DNA from: JALYRV01 sp035512575
Lineage (GTDB): Bacteria > Acidobacteriota > Vicinamibacteria > Vicinamibacterales > SCN-69-37
Direction of reading: 5' to 3'
Assembly: GCA_035512575.1 (NCBI GenBank)
Contig: DATKDT010000175.1
Coordinates: 1-16,023 of the forward strand
Length of the DNA stretch: 16,023 nt
In this document: positions 1 through 7,272 of the stretch, in pieces
Position numbering within the stretch: position 1 is the stretch's first letter
How the letters are laid out: each line of letters begins with the position of its first letter
Made by a program: the position numbers and the translations under genes
The notes under the pieces: model-generated
Told to the model about the DNA's origin: nothing
What the model saw: the letters and a program-made list of their open reading frames with translations, nothing else
Database searches by the model: none

Positions 1-369
1 CTTCGCGCGGTCTTCTTTCGACAGCTGCCTGTAAAGCCCCAGATTGAACGCGCGCGCGAAGGAGAACAGCGCGAGCGCCGCCGGCCCGTCCAGCCCTTTC
101 TGATCGAGCACCATCCATGCGTCCTGGTCGAACGGCTGGACGATGTAGTCGTCGGTGGTGAGGGCGAAGCGGACGCGCGTGCCGAAGACGATTTCGGCGT
201 GTGCCATATGGATCAGCACTTCGCGCGCGGTCCATTTGCCCGGCGCGTGCGAGCGCTCGAAGTCTTCGGGACGGAAACGCGAAACGGCCGCGCGCGTCTT
301 CGGGATGGTCTCGACCATCACGTCGACGGGATCGCGGCCGTTCAGGTATTCGGCGTACGGAGCAGGCAT
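1..369 (-). CDS. DinB-family (DinB_2-like) protein, 3' end outside window
   Basis: The visible 123 residues form the N-terminal part of a DinB/YfiT-like four-helix-bundle protein. The family includes metal-dependent thiol transferases and many proteins of unknown function. The opening PYAEYLNGRDP followed by VMVETIPKT, then PGKWTAREVLIHMAHAEI at about residues 43-60 with a likely metal-ligand histidine (H54), and R65/R67 in the next helix, match the usual first two helices of DinB_2 proteins. The remaining histidine ligands would lie beyond the left edge. The ATG at 369 is chosen because homologues begin with a similar N-Pro-Tyr-x-x-Tyr-Leu stretch. The gene lies 29 nt behind doxX on the same strand and is probably co-transcribed with it. 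It has no Shine-Dalgarno at normal spacing: a purine-rich one lies 23 nt away, beyond a hairpin. The substrate is unknown. Confidence 0.85.
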   Translation of the reverse strand, partial: MPAPYAEYLNGRDPVDVMVETIPKTRAAVSRFRPEDFERSHAPGKWTAREVLIHMAHAEIVFGTRVRFALTTDDYIVQPFDQDAWMVLDQKGLDGPAALALFSFARAFNLGLYRQLSKEDRAK

Positions 370-370
370 G

Positions 371-400
371 GCCGGGGATAGTACCCCGGCTGCCCTCCCT
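371..400 (-). promoter_or_regulatory. Hairpin between Shine-Dalgarno and start codon of the DinB-like gene
   Basis: A perfect inverted repeat occupies 371-390 (7-bp arms GCCGGGG / CCCCGGC, 6-nt loop) and ends one base before the ATG at 369. On the transcript strand, AGGGAGGG (393-400) lies directly before the hairpin and shares bases with the doxX stop codon TAG (399-401). Linear spacing from this Shine-Dalgarno to ATG is 23 nt, too long; if the 20-nt hairpin forms, only about 3 unpaired bases separate them. Hairpins that bridge an otherwise distant Shine-Dalgarno are a known translation-control arrangement. That it works so here is inference; partial transcription attenuation is an alternative, though there is no U-tract. 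Confidence 0.6.
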
Positions 401-863
401 ACGCCACTCTCCGATGGGTCTCGCGCGCCTCTGCCGGGTACGCGTCGATCGCCGGGGTGCGGCGGCGCCGGGCGATGAGCGCGTCGATCGAGAAGCGGCC
501 GGGGCCGGTCAGCGCGATGCCGAGCGCCGCGGCCGCGAGCATCATCGTGAACTCGTAGCCGTTGGGCATGAAGAACCCGTTGGCCAGGTGCACCTTGACG
601 GCCGCGACGGCCATGGCAAAGGCGAACGCCGCGCCGGCGAAGCGGGTGAACAGGCCGGCAAGCACCAGGATGCCGCCGCCGAGCTCGGCGGCGATGACGA
701 GCGCCGCTGAGATACCGGGCATCGGCATGCCCATATCGGTGAAGCCGCCGACGACGCCGGGATAGCCGAAGGTGAAGAGCTTCTGCGCACCATGCGCGAT
801 CATCACCACGCCGAGGGCAACGCGGATGAGCAGGAGGCCGTAGTCGAGAGTCTTGGTAGTCAC
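399..863 (-). CDS. doxX: DoxX family membrane protein
   Basis: A 154-residue DoxX-family integral membrane protein. Four hydrophobic segments lie at about residues 8-30, 50-70, 73-95 and 105-125, and the conserved stretch AHGAQKLFTFGYPGVVGGF follows the first helix. Family members have roles in redox and thiol homeostasis or as quinone-linked membrane subunits; the substrate here cannot be told. The GTG at 863 is preferred because AGGAGA lies upstream at good spacing. An upstream TTG at 947 in the same frame would fall inside the predicted promoter and is rejected. The tail after the last helix is Arg-rich and presumably cytosolic. It is the first gene of a likely two-gene unit with the DinB-like gene. 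The promoter is a strong consensus type overlaid by an inverted repeat, so regulation by a repressor is likely. Confidence 0.88.
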   Translation of the reverse strand: MTTKTLDYGLLLIRVALGVVMIAHGAQKLFTFGYPGVVGGFTDMGMPMPGISAALVIAAELGGGILVLAGLFTRFAGAAFAFAMAVAAVKVHLANGFFMPNGYEFTMMLAAAALGIALTGPGRFSIDALIARRRRTPAIDAYPAEARETHRRVA

Positions 864-940
864 TGTTTCTTCTCCTGAGGTCCGCAGCTGTGCGGTATGC
901 CTCGAATGTTGGTTCCAGAACGCGCGCCAGCCGCGTCCAA

Positions 941-965
941 TGTCCAAACTATAAGTGTTTCGACA
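941..965. promoter_or_regulatory. Inverted repeat over the doxX -10 box, candidate operator
   Basis: TGTCCAAAC (941-949) and GTTTCGACA (957-965) form an inverted repeat: 8 of 9 arm positions are complementary, with a 7-bp spacer. It covers the -10 box and probable start point, the place where a dimeric repressor blocks polymerase. No regulator gene lies next to it, so the binding protein is unknown; DoxX genes elsewhere are often controlled by redox-responsive HxlR/MarR-type repressors (family knowledge, not seen here). Confidence 0.6.
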
Positions 966-976
966 CCTATTGTCAA
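948..976 (-). promoter_or_regulatory. sigma70-type promoter of doxX
   Basis: On the minus strand a perfect -35 TTGACA (971-976) is followed, after exactly 17 bp (954-970), by TATAGT (948-953), a 5/6 match to the -10 consensus. Transcription would begin near 941, giving a leader of about 78 nt before the GTG at 863. This is far better than anything else in this GC-rich window and lies in the only clearly AT-rich non-coding stretch upstream of doxX. Confidence 0.8.
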
Positions 977-1091
977 GACCCGGGCCGGCCCCCGCGGCTT
1001 CATGAAGTGGAATGCGGCCCCGGATGGCGAGGGCTGGAAGACAGGTCAGGAATAGCCAAGGGACTCGGAAGCGCTGAGTGCCAAGAGCGCG
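977..1091. other. Non-coding gap between doxX promoter and MEDS gene
   Basis: 115 bp lying upstream of the doxX promoter and downstream of the MEDS gene stop. It holds two short perfect palindromes (GGGCCGGCCC at 982-991 and CTTCATGAAG at 998-1007). I see no ORF with a ribosome binding site and no stem followed by a T-tract, so no recognisable terminator for the MEDS gene. Confidence 0.5.
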
Positions 1092-1754
1092 CTACCGGCC
1101 ATGAGCTGCGGGGTCGGCCTTGTGGGCCTCGCGGGCTTCGTCTCTGGCATCGAGCCGTTTCAGGAACTCATCGAAGGTCAGATAATACGGATTCTCACGC
1201 AGCATGTTGCCGCAGATCGTGAGCGGATGCGTCTCGAATGCGCCATGCACGATGACCTGGCCCGGAAGCGCGCGCACGTCGTACATGCAGACCACGACGC
1301 ACGGGAACGCCTTCGCCGCGGCGGTCACCTTCCCTTCGAATTCCAGAATCTCGCGTTCGGATGGCCAGGAGTGCCGGCCCCATCCAATGTTGCCGAGCAG
1401 GCGGATCAGGACCGCGCCGTCAGCGACCGCTCGTTGAAACGCCTCGCCGATGCTCTCGAGCATGGCGTTCGCGTCCTTGTGCCCGGAAAGGATGCAGATG
1501 CGGTTGGCGGCGGACAACGCCTCGCAGTTGTGCCCTTGGTCGGCAAGAACGGCGCATACCAGCGCATTGGCGTCTTCATGCCCGAAGATGACGCAGAAGT
1601 CGTTCGAGGCGAGCCCTTCGCTGAGAAACCGCACACCGTCGCGAAACTCGGCGTCCGACTCCCAGAAGTAGGCGACGTGAGACCCGATTTGCACCTGTTC
1701 GTCGCGAAGACCGATGCGGACCAGGCCAGACGGACGGGGTTCAGAAGTAGGCAA
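1092..1754 (-). CDS. MEDS-domain (DcmR-like) sensory protein
   Basis: A 220-residue protein made almost wholly of one MEDS domain, the sensory module named after methanogen and methylotroph regulators such as DcmR. Family hallmarks in order: SHVAYFWESDAEF (25-37), CVIFGHEDAN (54-63), the dense block IRLLGNIGWGRHSWPSERE (117-135), PCVVVCMYDV (151-160) and HGAFETHPLTICGN (170-183). The C-terminal 17 residues are charged and variable. It has no DNA-binding or kinase domain, so it probably works through a partner; the divergent histidine kinase next door is the obvious candidate. Seven cysteines (54, 67, 77, 87, 152, 156, 181) leave room for redox or metal sensing, which is inference. The start is TTG at 1754, supported by AAAAGGAG at 1760-1767 with 5-nt spacing; no better ATG exists. 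Confidence 0.88.
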   Translation of the reverse strand: MPTSEPRPSGLVRIGLRDEQVQIGSHVAYFWESDAEFRDGVRFLSEGLASNDFCVIFGHEDANALVCAVLADQGHNCEALSAANRICILSGHKDANAMLESIGEAFQRAVADGAVLIRLLGNIGWGRHSWPSEREILEFEGKVTAAAKAFPCVVVCMYDVRALPGQVIVHGAFETHPLTICGNMLRENPYYLTFDEFLKRLDARDEAREAHKADPAAHGR

Positions 1755-1973
1755 AATTGCTCCTTTTGGAGGTCACGGGGGCGCGGAAGGCTTCCGATTG
1801 GTTCGGTAGAGATCCTTCGCGGCTCCATTTTCCCGAAACGCTACCAAGCCGCTGCAATTGTCGCACCCAGGGGCTCGCGGACAGGAAGCGGCAGCGTTCC
1901 TGCGTATGCTTTCGTGGCCAAGCGGATCCCTTCTTCCAGGCGTCGTCCGCCCGCGCAGAGTATTCTTGGAGCA
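1755..1973. other. Divergent intergenic region between MEDS gene and kinase
   Basis: 219 bp that must carry the promoters of both divergent genes. I cannot point to a convincing -35/-10 pair on either strand. The plus strand reads open through this region in the kinase frame, but there is no in-frame ATG before 1974 and the sequence lacks coding character, so I leave it non-coding. Confidence 0.5.
1760..1764 (-). promoter_or_regulatory. Shine-Dalgarno that fixes the TTG start of the MEDS gene
   Basis: AGGAG (part of AAAAGGAG, 1760-1767) lies 5 nt before the TTG at 1752-1754. This strong site is the reason to accept the rare TTG start. Confidence 0.7.
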
Positions 1974-3980
1974 ATGTCCCGGGTTGCGGCCGATTGGCGC
2001 AAGGCCCTCCTCACGAGTTCGCTTGATGCGGTCATCCTCATGGACGCAGGCGGGCGGCTGATCGATTTCAATGACGAAGCGTCAACGCTTTTCCTTCTGA
2101 CCCGTGAAGAGGCCATTGGGAAGCTGCTCGGCGATCTTATTGTGCCGCCCGACCTCCGGAAGGGGCACCGCGAGGGGTTACAGCGATTCCTCGCCACTGG
2201 GGTTTCACGCATCATAGGCAAACGCATAGAGATCGATGCGATTCGGACCGATGGCGCCCGCTTTCCTGTCGAACTCACCGTAGCGATGATCGCCGACGAG
2301 TCTCCCATTTTCGTTGCGCATATCCGAAATGTTCACGAACGGAAAATGGCGGAACGACGCCTGCTGGCCACGGCGGCGGTGAGCAGGATTCTGTCGAACG
2401 AAAAATCCCCGGAAAACGCTGTTCGTGGTGTTCTGCGGGCTTTAGGCGAGTCCATGCAGTGGTCCCTCGTTCAGTACTGGACCGTGGCCGACGATCGTCA
2501 GGCATTGCGCTTGCGCGAAACCTGGACGGACCCACACACCTCCGACGCAGATGTTTCGGAGAACCCGGTGAGCAGCTTTCGTTCCGGGGAAGGGTTACCG
2601 GGCAAGACGTGGCAAACCGCGACCGCCCAATGGATCGAGGACATTCCCGGGCAACAGTGGCTGGAAAGGCTGGACACTCTCAAAGCCAAAGGATTCAGGA
2701 CCGGACTGGCCTTCCCCGTGGTGCTCGGTGGCGAAGTGATCGCGGTGATCGAAGCATTCGCGCGTGAGCGCTCGGCACAACAGCCTGAGCTGCTGGCCGT
2801 CCTCCAGGCGATGGGAGGGCAGCTTGGCCACTTCATCGAGGAGTTGCACGCGCGCAAGGAGACGGAGCGCGCCCGGCACGAGGCAGAGGAGGCCAACCGG
2901 CTCAAGGATGAGTTCCTGTCCGTCGCATCGCATGAACTTCGAACACCTCTCAACGCCGTGCTTGGGTGGGCGCATCTCCTGAGAAAGGGACGTCTCACTG
3001 GCGACGCCGCGGCGCGTGCGGTGGAAGCCATCGAGCGGAACGTGTTGATTCAAGCGCGCCTGGTCGGCGACCTGCTGGATATGTCGCGGATTATCGCCGG
3101 CAAGTTTGCATTGCAGCCCGCATCGATCGAGCCGATGGAAGCGGTGCGCGCCGCCCTGGAAGTCGTTCGTCCGGCTGCGGAGGCCAAGCAAATAGCCATA
3201 TCGGTCACGTCCGATACGCGGGGACGTATCCGAGGTGATGTCGGGCGCCTGCAACAAGTGTTTTGGAACGTCCTGGCGAATGCCGTGAAGTTCACTCCCA
3301 ATCGAGGATCGATTCACATACGTGGTGTTCAGGAGACCGCAGACGTGGTGATCACCGTTGAGGATACGGGTGTTGGCATCACGCCCGATTTCACGCGTCG
3401 CGCATTCGAGCGGTTCGCGCAAGCGAATCAGCAGGCCGGCCACGGGCACGGAGGCCTGGGCCTCGGCCTCAGCATCGCTCGGCAGTTCGTAGAACTCCAC
3501 GGGGGGACGATTAGCTTGCACAGCGGAGGCGAAGACCAGGGCACAACCGTCACCGTGCGGCTTCCGCTCGAACATCCGGTGGAACGGCCGGCCCCATCAC
3601 TTCAAGGCATTGAACTCACGCGCGTCAAAATCCTCGTGGTCTCTGACGAAAACCGTCAAGACGATTGCGGGGTGTTCGAGGTTCTCGAACGAGCTGGGGC
3701 CAGCGTGGAGCGCGCTTCATCGCCTGCGGAGGCCTTGGGTTGCTTATCGCGCTCCCACTTTGACGTAGTCGTCAGCGATCTTCGAATCACTGATGAAAGC
3801 CTGTGGCTTGGCGGGGAGCTTGTGGCCCAACCCCCGATGCGAAGCAGAGCCGCACGCAGCCTGGCCATCGTCAATAGCGAGGCCGAGTTCGACGCCGCCA
3901 CTCAGGAGCATTTCGCCGCCGTTCTCAGGCGGCCTGTCGAACCCACGGCCCTGGTGGAAGCCGTCCGCACGCTGATCTAG
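1974..3980 (+). CDS. PAS-GAF sensor histidine kinase with degenerate receiver
   Basis: A 668-residue soluble hybrid kinase without membrane segments. Domains: PAS, about 9-120 (SSLDAVILMDAGGRLIDFN through VAHIRNVHERK); GAF, about 130-285; a coiled coil (HARKETERARHEAEEANRL); HisKA with phospho-acceptor H320 in SHELRTPLN; HATPase with N-box N432/N436, G1 box DTGVG (464-468) and G2 GLGLGLS. The C-terminal 120 residues are a receiver fold with D602 present, but the acidic pocket reads VVSDEN and the invariant lysine is replaced by arginine (R653 in RRPVEP), so phosphotransfer through it is doubtful. No response regulator is adjacent. It is divergent from the MEDS gene, a domain often joined to such kinases. 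ATG 1974 is preceded by GGAG only 2 nt away; no other in-frame ATG is suitable. The 3' end overlaps the opposing deacylase by 56 bp. Confidence 0.9.
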   Translation: MSRVAADWRKALLTSSLDAVILMDAGGRLIDFNDEASTLFLLTREEAIGKLLGDLIVPPDLRKGHREGLQRFLATGVSRIIGKRIEIDAIRTDGARFPVELTVAMIADESPIFVAHIRNVHERKMAERRLLATAAVSRILSNEKSPENAVRGVLRALGESMQWSLVQYWTVADDRQALRLRETWTDPHTSDADVSENPVSSFRSGEGLPGKTWQTATAQWIEDIPGQQWLERLDTLKAKGFRTGLAFPVVLGGEVIAVIEAFARERSAQQPELLAVLQAMGGQLGHFIEELHARKETERARHEAEEANRLKDEFLSVASHELRTPLNAVLGWAHLLRKGRLTGDAAARAVEAIERNVLIQARLVGDLLDMSRIIAGKFALQPASIEPMEAVRAALEVVRPAAEAKQIAISVTSDTRGRIRGDVGRLQQVFWNVLANAVKFTPNRGSIHIRGVQETADVVITVEDTGVGITPDFTRRAFERFAQANQQAGHGHGGLGLGLSIARQFVELHGGTISLHSGGEDQGTTVTVRLPLEHPVERPAPSLQGIELTRVKILVVSDENRQDDCGVFEVLERAGASVERASSPAEALGCLSRSHFDVVVSDLRITDESLWLGGELVAQPPMRSRAARSLAIVNSEAEFDAATQEHFAAVLRRPVEPTALVEAVRTLI

Positions 3981-5592
3981 GCTGCTCGGCGCCGTTGGGA
4001 TCGTCGTCGCGGTCGCGTCCGCGCATCGCCGACCGCGCGAGGACGGCGCCGGGCCGCTCGCCTGTCGGTTTGCCGTCGCGGACGACGAACGTGCCGTTGA
4101 CGAGCACGTGCGGAATGCCTTCCGGATAGGCGTGCGGCGCGTCGAAGGTGGCCGCGTCGCGCACGCGCGCCGGATCGAATATGACGATGTCGGCGGCGGC
4201 GCCGGCGGCGATGCGGCCGCGGCCGTCGAGGCGGAAGTGATCGGCCGGCAGCGACGTCATCTTCCGCACCGCTTCCTCGAGCGTGATGATCTTCCGCTCG
4301 CGCACGTAGCGCGCCAGCACGCGCGCGCTGTTGCCGTAGCCGCGCGGATGCGGCCGGCTCGATTCATCCGGCTCGAGCACGCCGGCATCGGCCGCCACCG
4401 ACACGAGCGGATGGCGCATGATGCGCTCGACGTCCCCCTCGTCCATGAAGTGATAGACCATCGACGGCGGCCCGCCCAGCATCAGCGTGCGCGCCGCCTC
4501 GAACTGGGCATCGGCACTCCGCGAGCCGTGCAGCCGCTCGGCGACATCCGCCATCGACAGGCCGTTCAGCGATGGATCGGCGCCATAGCTCGCGACCGTC
4601 GCCCACGAGAGATCCTCGAACCCGCGCTCCTGAACGAGCGCGAGCATCTCCCCTCTGATGCGCGCCCACGTCGCGGCGTCGTTCAGCCGCTCCGCAATCT
4701 TCTCGCGCCCGCCTTCGAGCGCCCACGACGGAAACCGGATGCTCAGGCCGGACCCGGCCGCGGTGTAGGCGTACTGATCCGCGCGCACGTCGACACCCGC
4801 CAGCCGCGCCGCGTCGATCATCCGCAGCGCGCCCTCGCTCGCGCCCCAGCGGCTCTTCGCGTCGACCTTCAGGTGCGAGATCTGCACGCGCGCGCCGCTC
4901 GACCGCCCGACGAACAGCGTCTCGCGAATCGCCTCCTCGAGCGCCGTGCCCTCGTTCCGCATGTGCGAGGCATAAATACCGTCGGCATTCGCCGCCACGC
5001 GCGCAAGCTCGATGATCTCCGGCGTCTCGGCATACGTGCCCGGCACGTACTGCAGGCCGGTCGAGAAGCCGACCGCCCCGTCGGCCATCGCCTTGAACAC
5101 CAGCGCTTTCATGCGCGCCAGCTCCGGCAGCGACGGCGCGCGGCGCGCGCTGCCCATCACCGCCGCCCGCACCGAGTTGTGCCCCACCAGCGTCGCGAAG
5201 TTCACCGCCGGCCGCGCCGCGCGAATCTCGTCGAACGCCGCCGCGACGTCCACCGACGAACCACCGCAGTTGCCCGCGACAATCGTCGTCACGCCCATCC
5301 GCACGAAGTTGCCCGCGTCCGGGCGCTTCGCGATGCCGTCGGCATGGGTGTGGACGTCGATGAAGCCGGGCGCGACGATCAGGCCGGCCACGTTCACGGT
5401 CTCCGTCGCGCGAGACCCGGCGAGGTTTCCGATGGACACGATCCGGCCGCCGCGAATGCCGACGTCGGCCACACGGCCCGGCGAGCCCGTTCCGTCAATC
5501 ACACGCCCGCCGCGCAGAACGATGTCAAAAGGCTGCGGCTGCACGGCCGGCACTGTCAGGGCCAAGAACGCGGTAAGCGCGGCGAGCTTCAT
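3925..5592 (-). CDS. Secreted N-acyl-D-amino-acid deacylase (D-aminoacylase, amidohydrolase superfamily)
   Basis: A 555-residue enzyme predicted to cleave N-acyl-D-amino acids into a D-amino acid and a carboxylate. The first 17-19 residues are a signal peptide (MKLAALTAFLALTVPAV), so it acts outside the cytoplasm, unlike the classic cytosolic enzyme. All metal ligands known from the Alcaligenes D-aminoacylase are present: HTH (H81, H83), C109 in GNCGGS, H210 in SHMRNEG, H240 in SHLK, and a catalytic-type Asp (D402 in AADAG). The usual (TIM) barrel is followed by the small beta-sandwich with the ADIVIFDPARV and VLVNGTFVV stretches. The start ATG overlaps the symporter stop as ATGA, implying translational coupling. 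The final 30 or so residues are unlike the family and run antisense through the end of the kinase gene, suggesting the original stop was lost. The acyl and amino-acid preferences are unknown. Confidence 0.9.
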   Translation of the reverse strand: MKLAALTAFLALTVPAVQPQPFDIVLRGGRVIDGTGSPGRVADVGIRGGRIVSIGNLAGSRATETVNVAGLIVAPGFIDVHTHADGIAKRPDAGNFVRMGVTTIVAGNCGGSSVDVAAAFDEIRAARPAVNFATLVGHNSVRAAVMGSARRAPSLPELARMKALVFKAMADGAVGFSTGLQYVPGTYAETPEIIELARVAANADGIYASHMRNEGTALEEAIRETLFVGRSSGARVQISHLKVDAKSRWGASEGALRMIDAARLAGVDVRADQYAYTAAGSGLSIRFPSWALEGGREKIAERLNDAATWARIRGEMLALVQERGFEDLSWATVASYGADPSLNGLSMADVAERLHGSRSADAQFEAARTLMLGGPPSMVYHFMDEGDVERIMRHPLVSVAADAGVLEPDESSRPHPRGYGNSARVLARYVRERKIITLEEAVRKMTSLPADHFRLDGRGRIAAGAAADIVIFDPARVRDAATFDAPHAYPEGIPHVLVNGTFVVRDGKPTGERPGAVLARSAMRGRDRDDDPNGAEQPRSACGRLPPGPWVRQAA

Positions 5593-7268
5593 GCGCTCTT
5601 CACCGTCTCGCGGAACACATAGCTGAGCGCCACGCCGACCGCCACGACCACGACGGTGCCGACGACGTTCTGCCAGAGCCAGGACACGGGCGTGAAGAAG
5701 CCGACGAGCGCGACGGTAACCATGCCCGCGATGAGCGCGATGAACGCGGCATTAGCGCCGACCCGCTTCGTGCCGATGGCCAGCACGAAGACGCCGAAGA
5801 GCGACCCGTAAAAGAACGAACCGACCTTGTTCACCACCTCGATGAGCGAACCCAGGCTCGTCGCATAGGTCGCGACAACGGTGGCGAACGCGCCCCACAT
5901 GGCGGTGGCCGCCCACGACGCGCGCAGGTAGTGCCGATCGCTCGCGCTCTTCCTGAAGTGGCGCCTGTAGAAATCGATGATCGTCGCCGTCGACAGCGAG
6001 TTGAGCTCCGCGGCCACCGTCGACATGACCGCCGCGAGAATCGCCGCAATCATCAGGCCCGCGAGCCCTATCGGCAGCTGCGTCAGGATGAACGTGGGAA
6101 ACACATAGTTCACGTCGCTGTACGCCAGGTCGCCCGTCGTCTCGCGCACGAGACCCAGCGCGCGATCCCGGATGGCTTTCACTTCCCCGTCGGCGTTCGC
6201 GAACGCCGCCTTCGACGCGTCATCGCTCCGGTTGGCGGCCACCGCCCGCGCCGCTTCCCTGCGCCGCTCGAACGCGCCGGCGAACTCTCCCTGCAGCGCC
6301 TGATATTCAGACGCCGCCGGACCGCTCTCGAGCACCGCCTGGTGCTTCGGGTTGAAGAGCATCGGCGGCGGCGTATAGAGATAGAAGCAGAAGACGAGCA
6401 CGCCCGTGAGCAGGATGAGCACCTGCAGCGGAATCTTCACGTAGGCGCTCATCAGCAGCGACGATCGCCCCTCGTCCACCGACTTCGCGGTGAGGTAGCG
6501 CTGCACCTGGCTCTGATCGGCGCCGAAATAGCCCATCGCCAGGAACATGCCGCCGATCAGCCCCGACCAGAAGGTGTACTGCGTCGTGACGTCGAAGGTG
6601 AAGTCCACCGTCTGCATCCGCCCGACCGCGCCCGCCGTGTGCAACGCCGCCCCCACCGACACATCGTCAGGCAGCCCCATGATGAGCACGACGACCGTAG
6701 CGAGCACGCCGCAGACGATGACGGCCATCTGCTTGACGTCCGCCCACGTCACCGCCTGCACCCCGCCCAGCATCGTGTAGATCGTCGTCGGCACGCCGAT
6801 GAGCATGACCGTGAAGGTCAGGCTCCATCCAAGGACGATGGAAAGGATCACGGCAGGCGCGGAGATCACCACGCCGCAGGCGAGGCAGCGCGAAACCAGG
6901 AACAGGAGGCTGGTAAGCGACCGCGTCTTCGCGTCGAAGCGGCGCTCGAGATACTCGTACGCGGTGAAGACTTTCGCGCGGTGGAAGAACGGCACCACCG
7001 TGAGGCAGAGGACGATCATCGCGAGCGGCAGGCCGAAGTAGAACTGCACGAAGCGCAGTCCGTCCGCGTACCCCTGCCCGGTCGTGCCCACGAGGGTGAT
7101 CGCGCTCAGCTGCGTGGCCATTACCGACAGGCCCACGGCCCACCACGGCAGCGATCGGTTTGCGAGGAAGTAGCCTTCGATCTCCCTGGCGTTCTTCGTG
7201 CGGCGGATGCCGTCGGAGATCACCCAGGCGAGATAGGCAAAGACAACGGCCCAGTCGACCAGCTGCAT
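5589..7268 (-). CDS. SSS-family sodium:solute symporter
   Basis: A 559-residue integral membrane transporter of the solute:sodium symporter (SLC5-like) family, expected to import a small organic solute with Na+. Visible family marks: SVMATQLSAITLVGTTGQGY in the first core helix, AVTWADVKQ (172-180), the ADQSQVQRYLTAKS loop (250-263), and VMSTVAAELNSLST (414-427), which carries the Ser/Thr pair (S416/T417) expected at the Na2 site. About 13 hydrophobic helices are seen. A charged, Ala-rich stretch at about 300-386 interrupts the helices, a large loop for this family. It is translationally coupled to the deacylase behind it (ATGA), so its solute is probably a product or substrate of that enzyme: an acyl acid, D-amino acid or N-acyl-amino acid. 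The start lacks a Shine-Dalgarno but lies 4 nt after the stop of a 31-codon ORF, which fits re-initiation. Confidence 0.93.
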   Translation of the reverse strand: MQLVDWAVVFAYLAWVISDGIRRTKNAREIEGYFLANRSLPWWAVGLSVMATQLSAITLVGTTGQGYADGLRFVQFYFGLPLAMIVLCLTVVPFFHRAKVFTAYEYLERRFDAKTRSLTSLLFLVSRCLACGVVISAPAVILSIVLGWSLTFTVMLIGVPTTIYTMLGGVQAVTWADVKQMAVIVCGVLATVVVLIMGLPDDVSVGAALHTAGAVGRMQTVDFTFDVTTQYTFWSGLIGGMFLAMGYFGADQSQVQRYLTAKSVDEGRSSLLMSAYVKIPLQVLILLTGVLVFCFYLYTPPPMLFNPKHQAVLESGPAASEYQALQGEFAGAFERRREAARAVAANRSDDASKAAFANADGEVKAIRDRALGLVRETTGDLAYSDVNYVFPTFILTQLPIGLAGLMIAAILAAVMSTVAAELNSLSTATIIDFYRRHFRKSASDRHYLRASWAATAMWGAFATVVATYATSLGSLIEVVNKVGSFFYGSLFGVFVLAIGTKRVGANAAFIALIAGMVTVALVGFFTPVSWLWQNVVGTVVVVAVGVALSYVFRETVKSA

Positions 7269-7272
7269 CGGG

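Noticed and set aside
864..947. Extended doxX start at TTG 947
   Set aside because: The TTG overlaps the predicted -10 box and start point, while GTG 863 has a proper Shine-Dalgarno and matches the usual DoxX N-terminus.
998..1007. CTTCATGAAG palindrome as an operator
   Set aside because: Single 10-bp palindrome away from any promoter element; likely chance.
1101..1973. Upstream extension of the kinase reading frame by 291 codons
   Set aside because: It runs antisense through the MEDS gene and across the divergent gap, has no protein-like domains, and the first residue with PAS character follows ATG 1974.
1921..1973. TATTCT at 1961-1966 as the kinase -10 box
   Set aside because: No acceptable -35 at 16-18 bp and the start point would fall at or after the start codon.
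1755..3980. Lower-looking GC in the kinase gene as a sign of horizontal transfer
   Set aside because: The shift appears mild by eye and could reflect domain content; no flanking mobile-element or attachment-site signals are present.
4108..5622. 504-codon open frame on the plus strand
   Set aside because: Exactly antisense to the deacylase, with extreme Arg/His/Ala composition and no family motif; a shadow of GC-rich codon bias.
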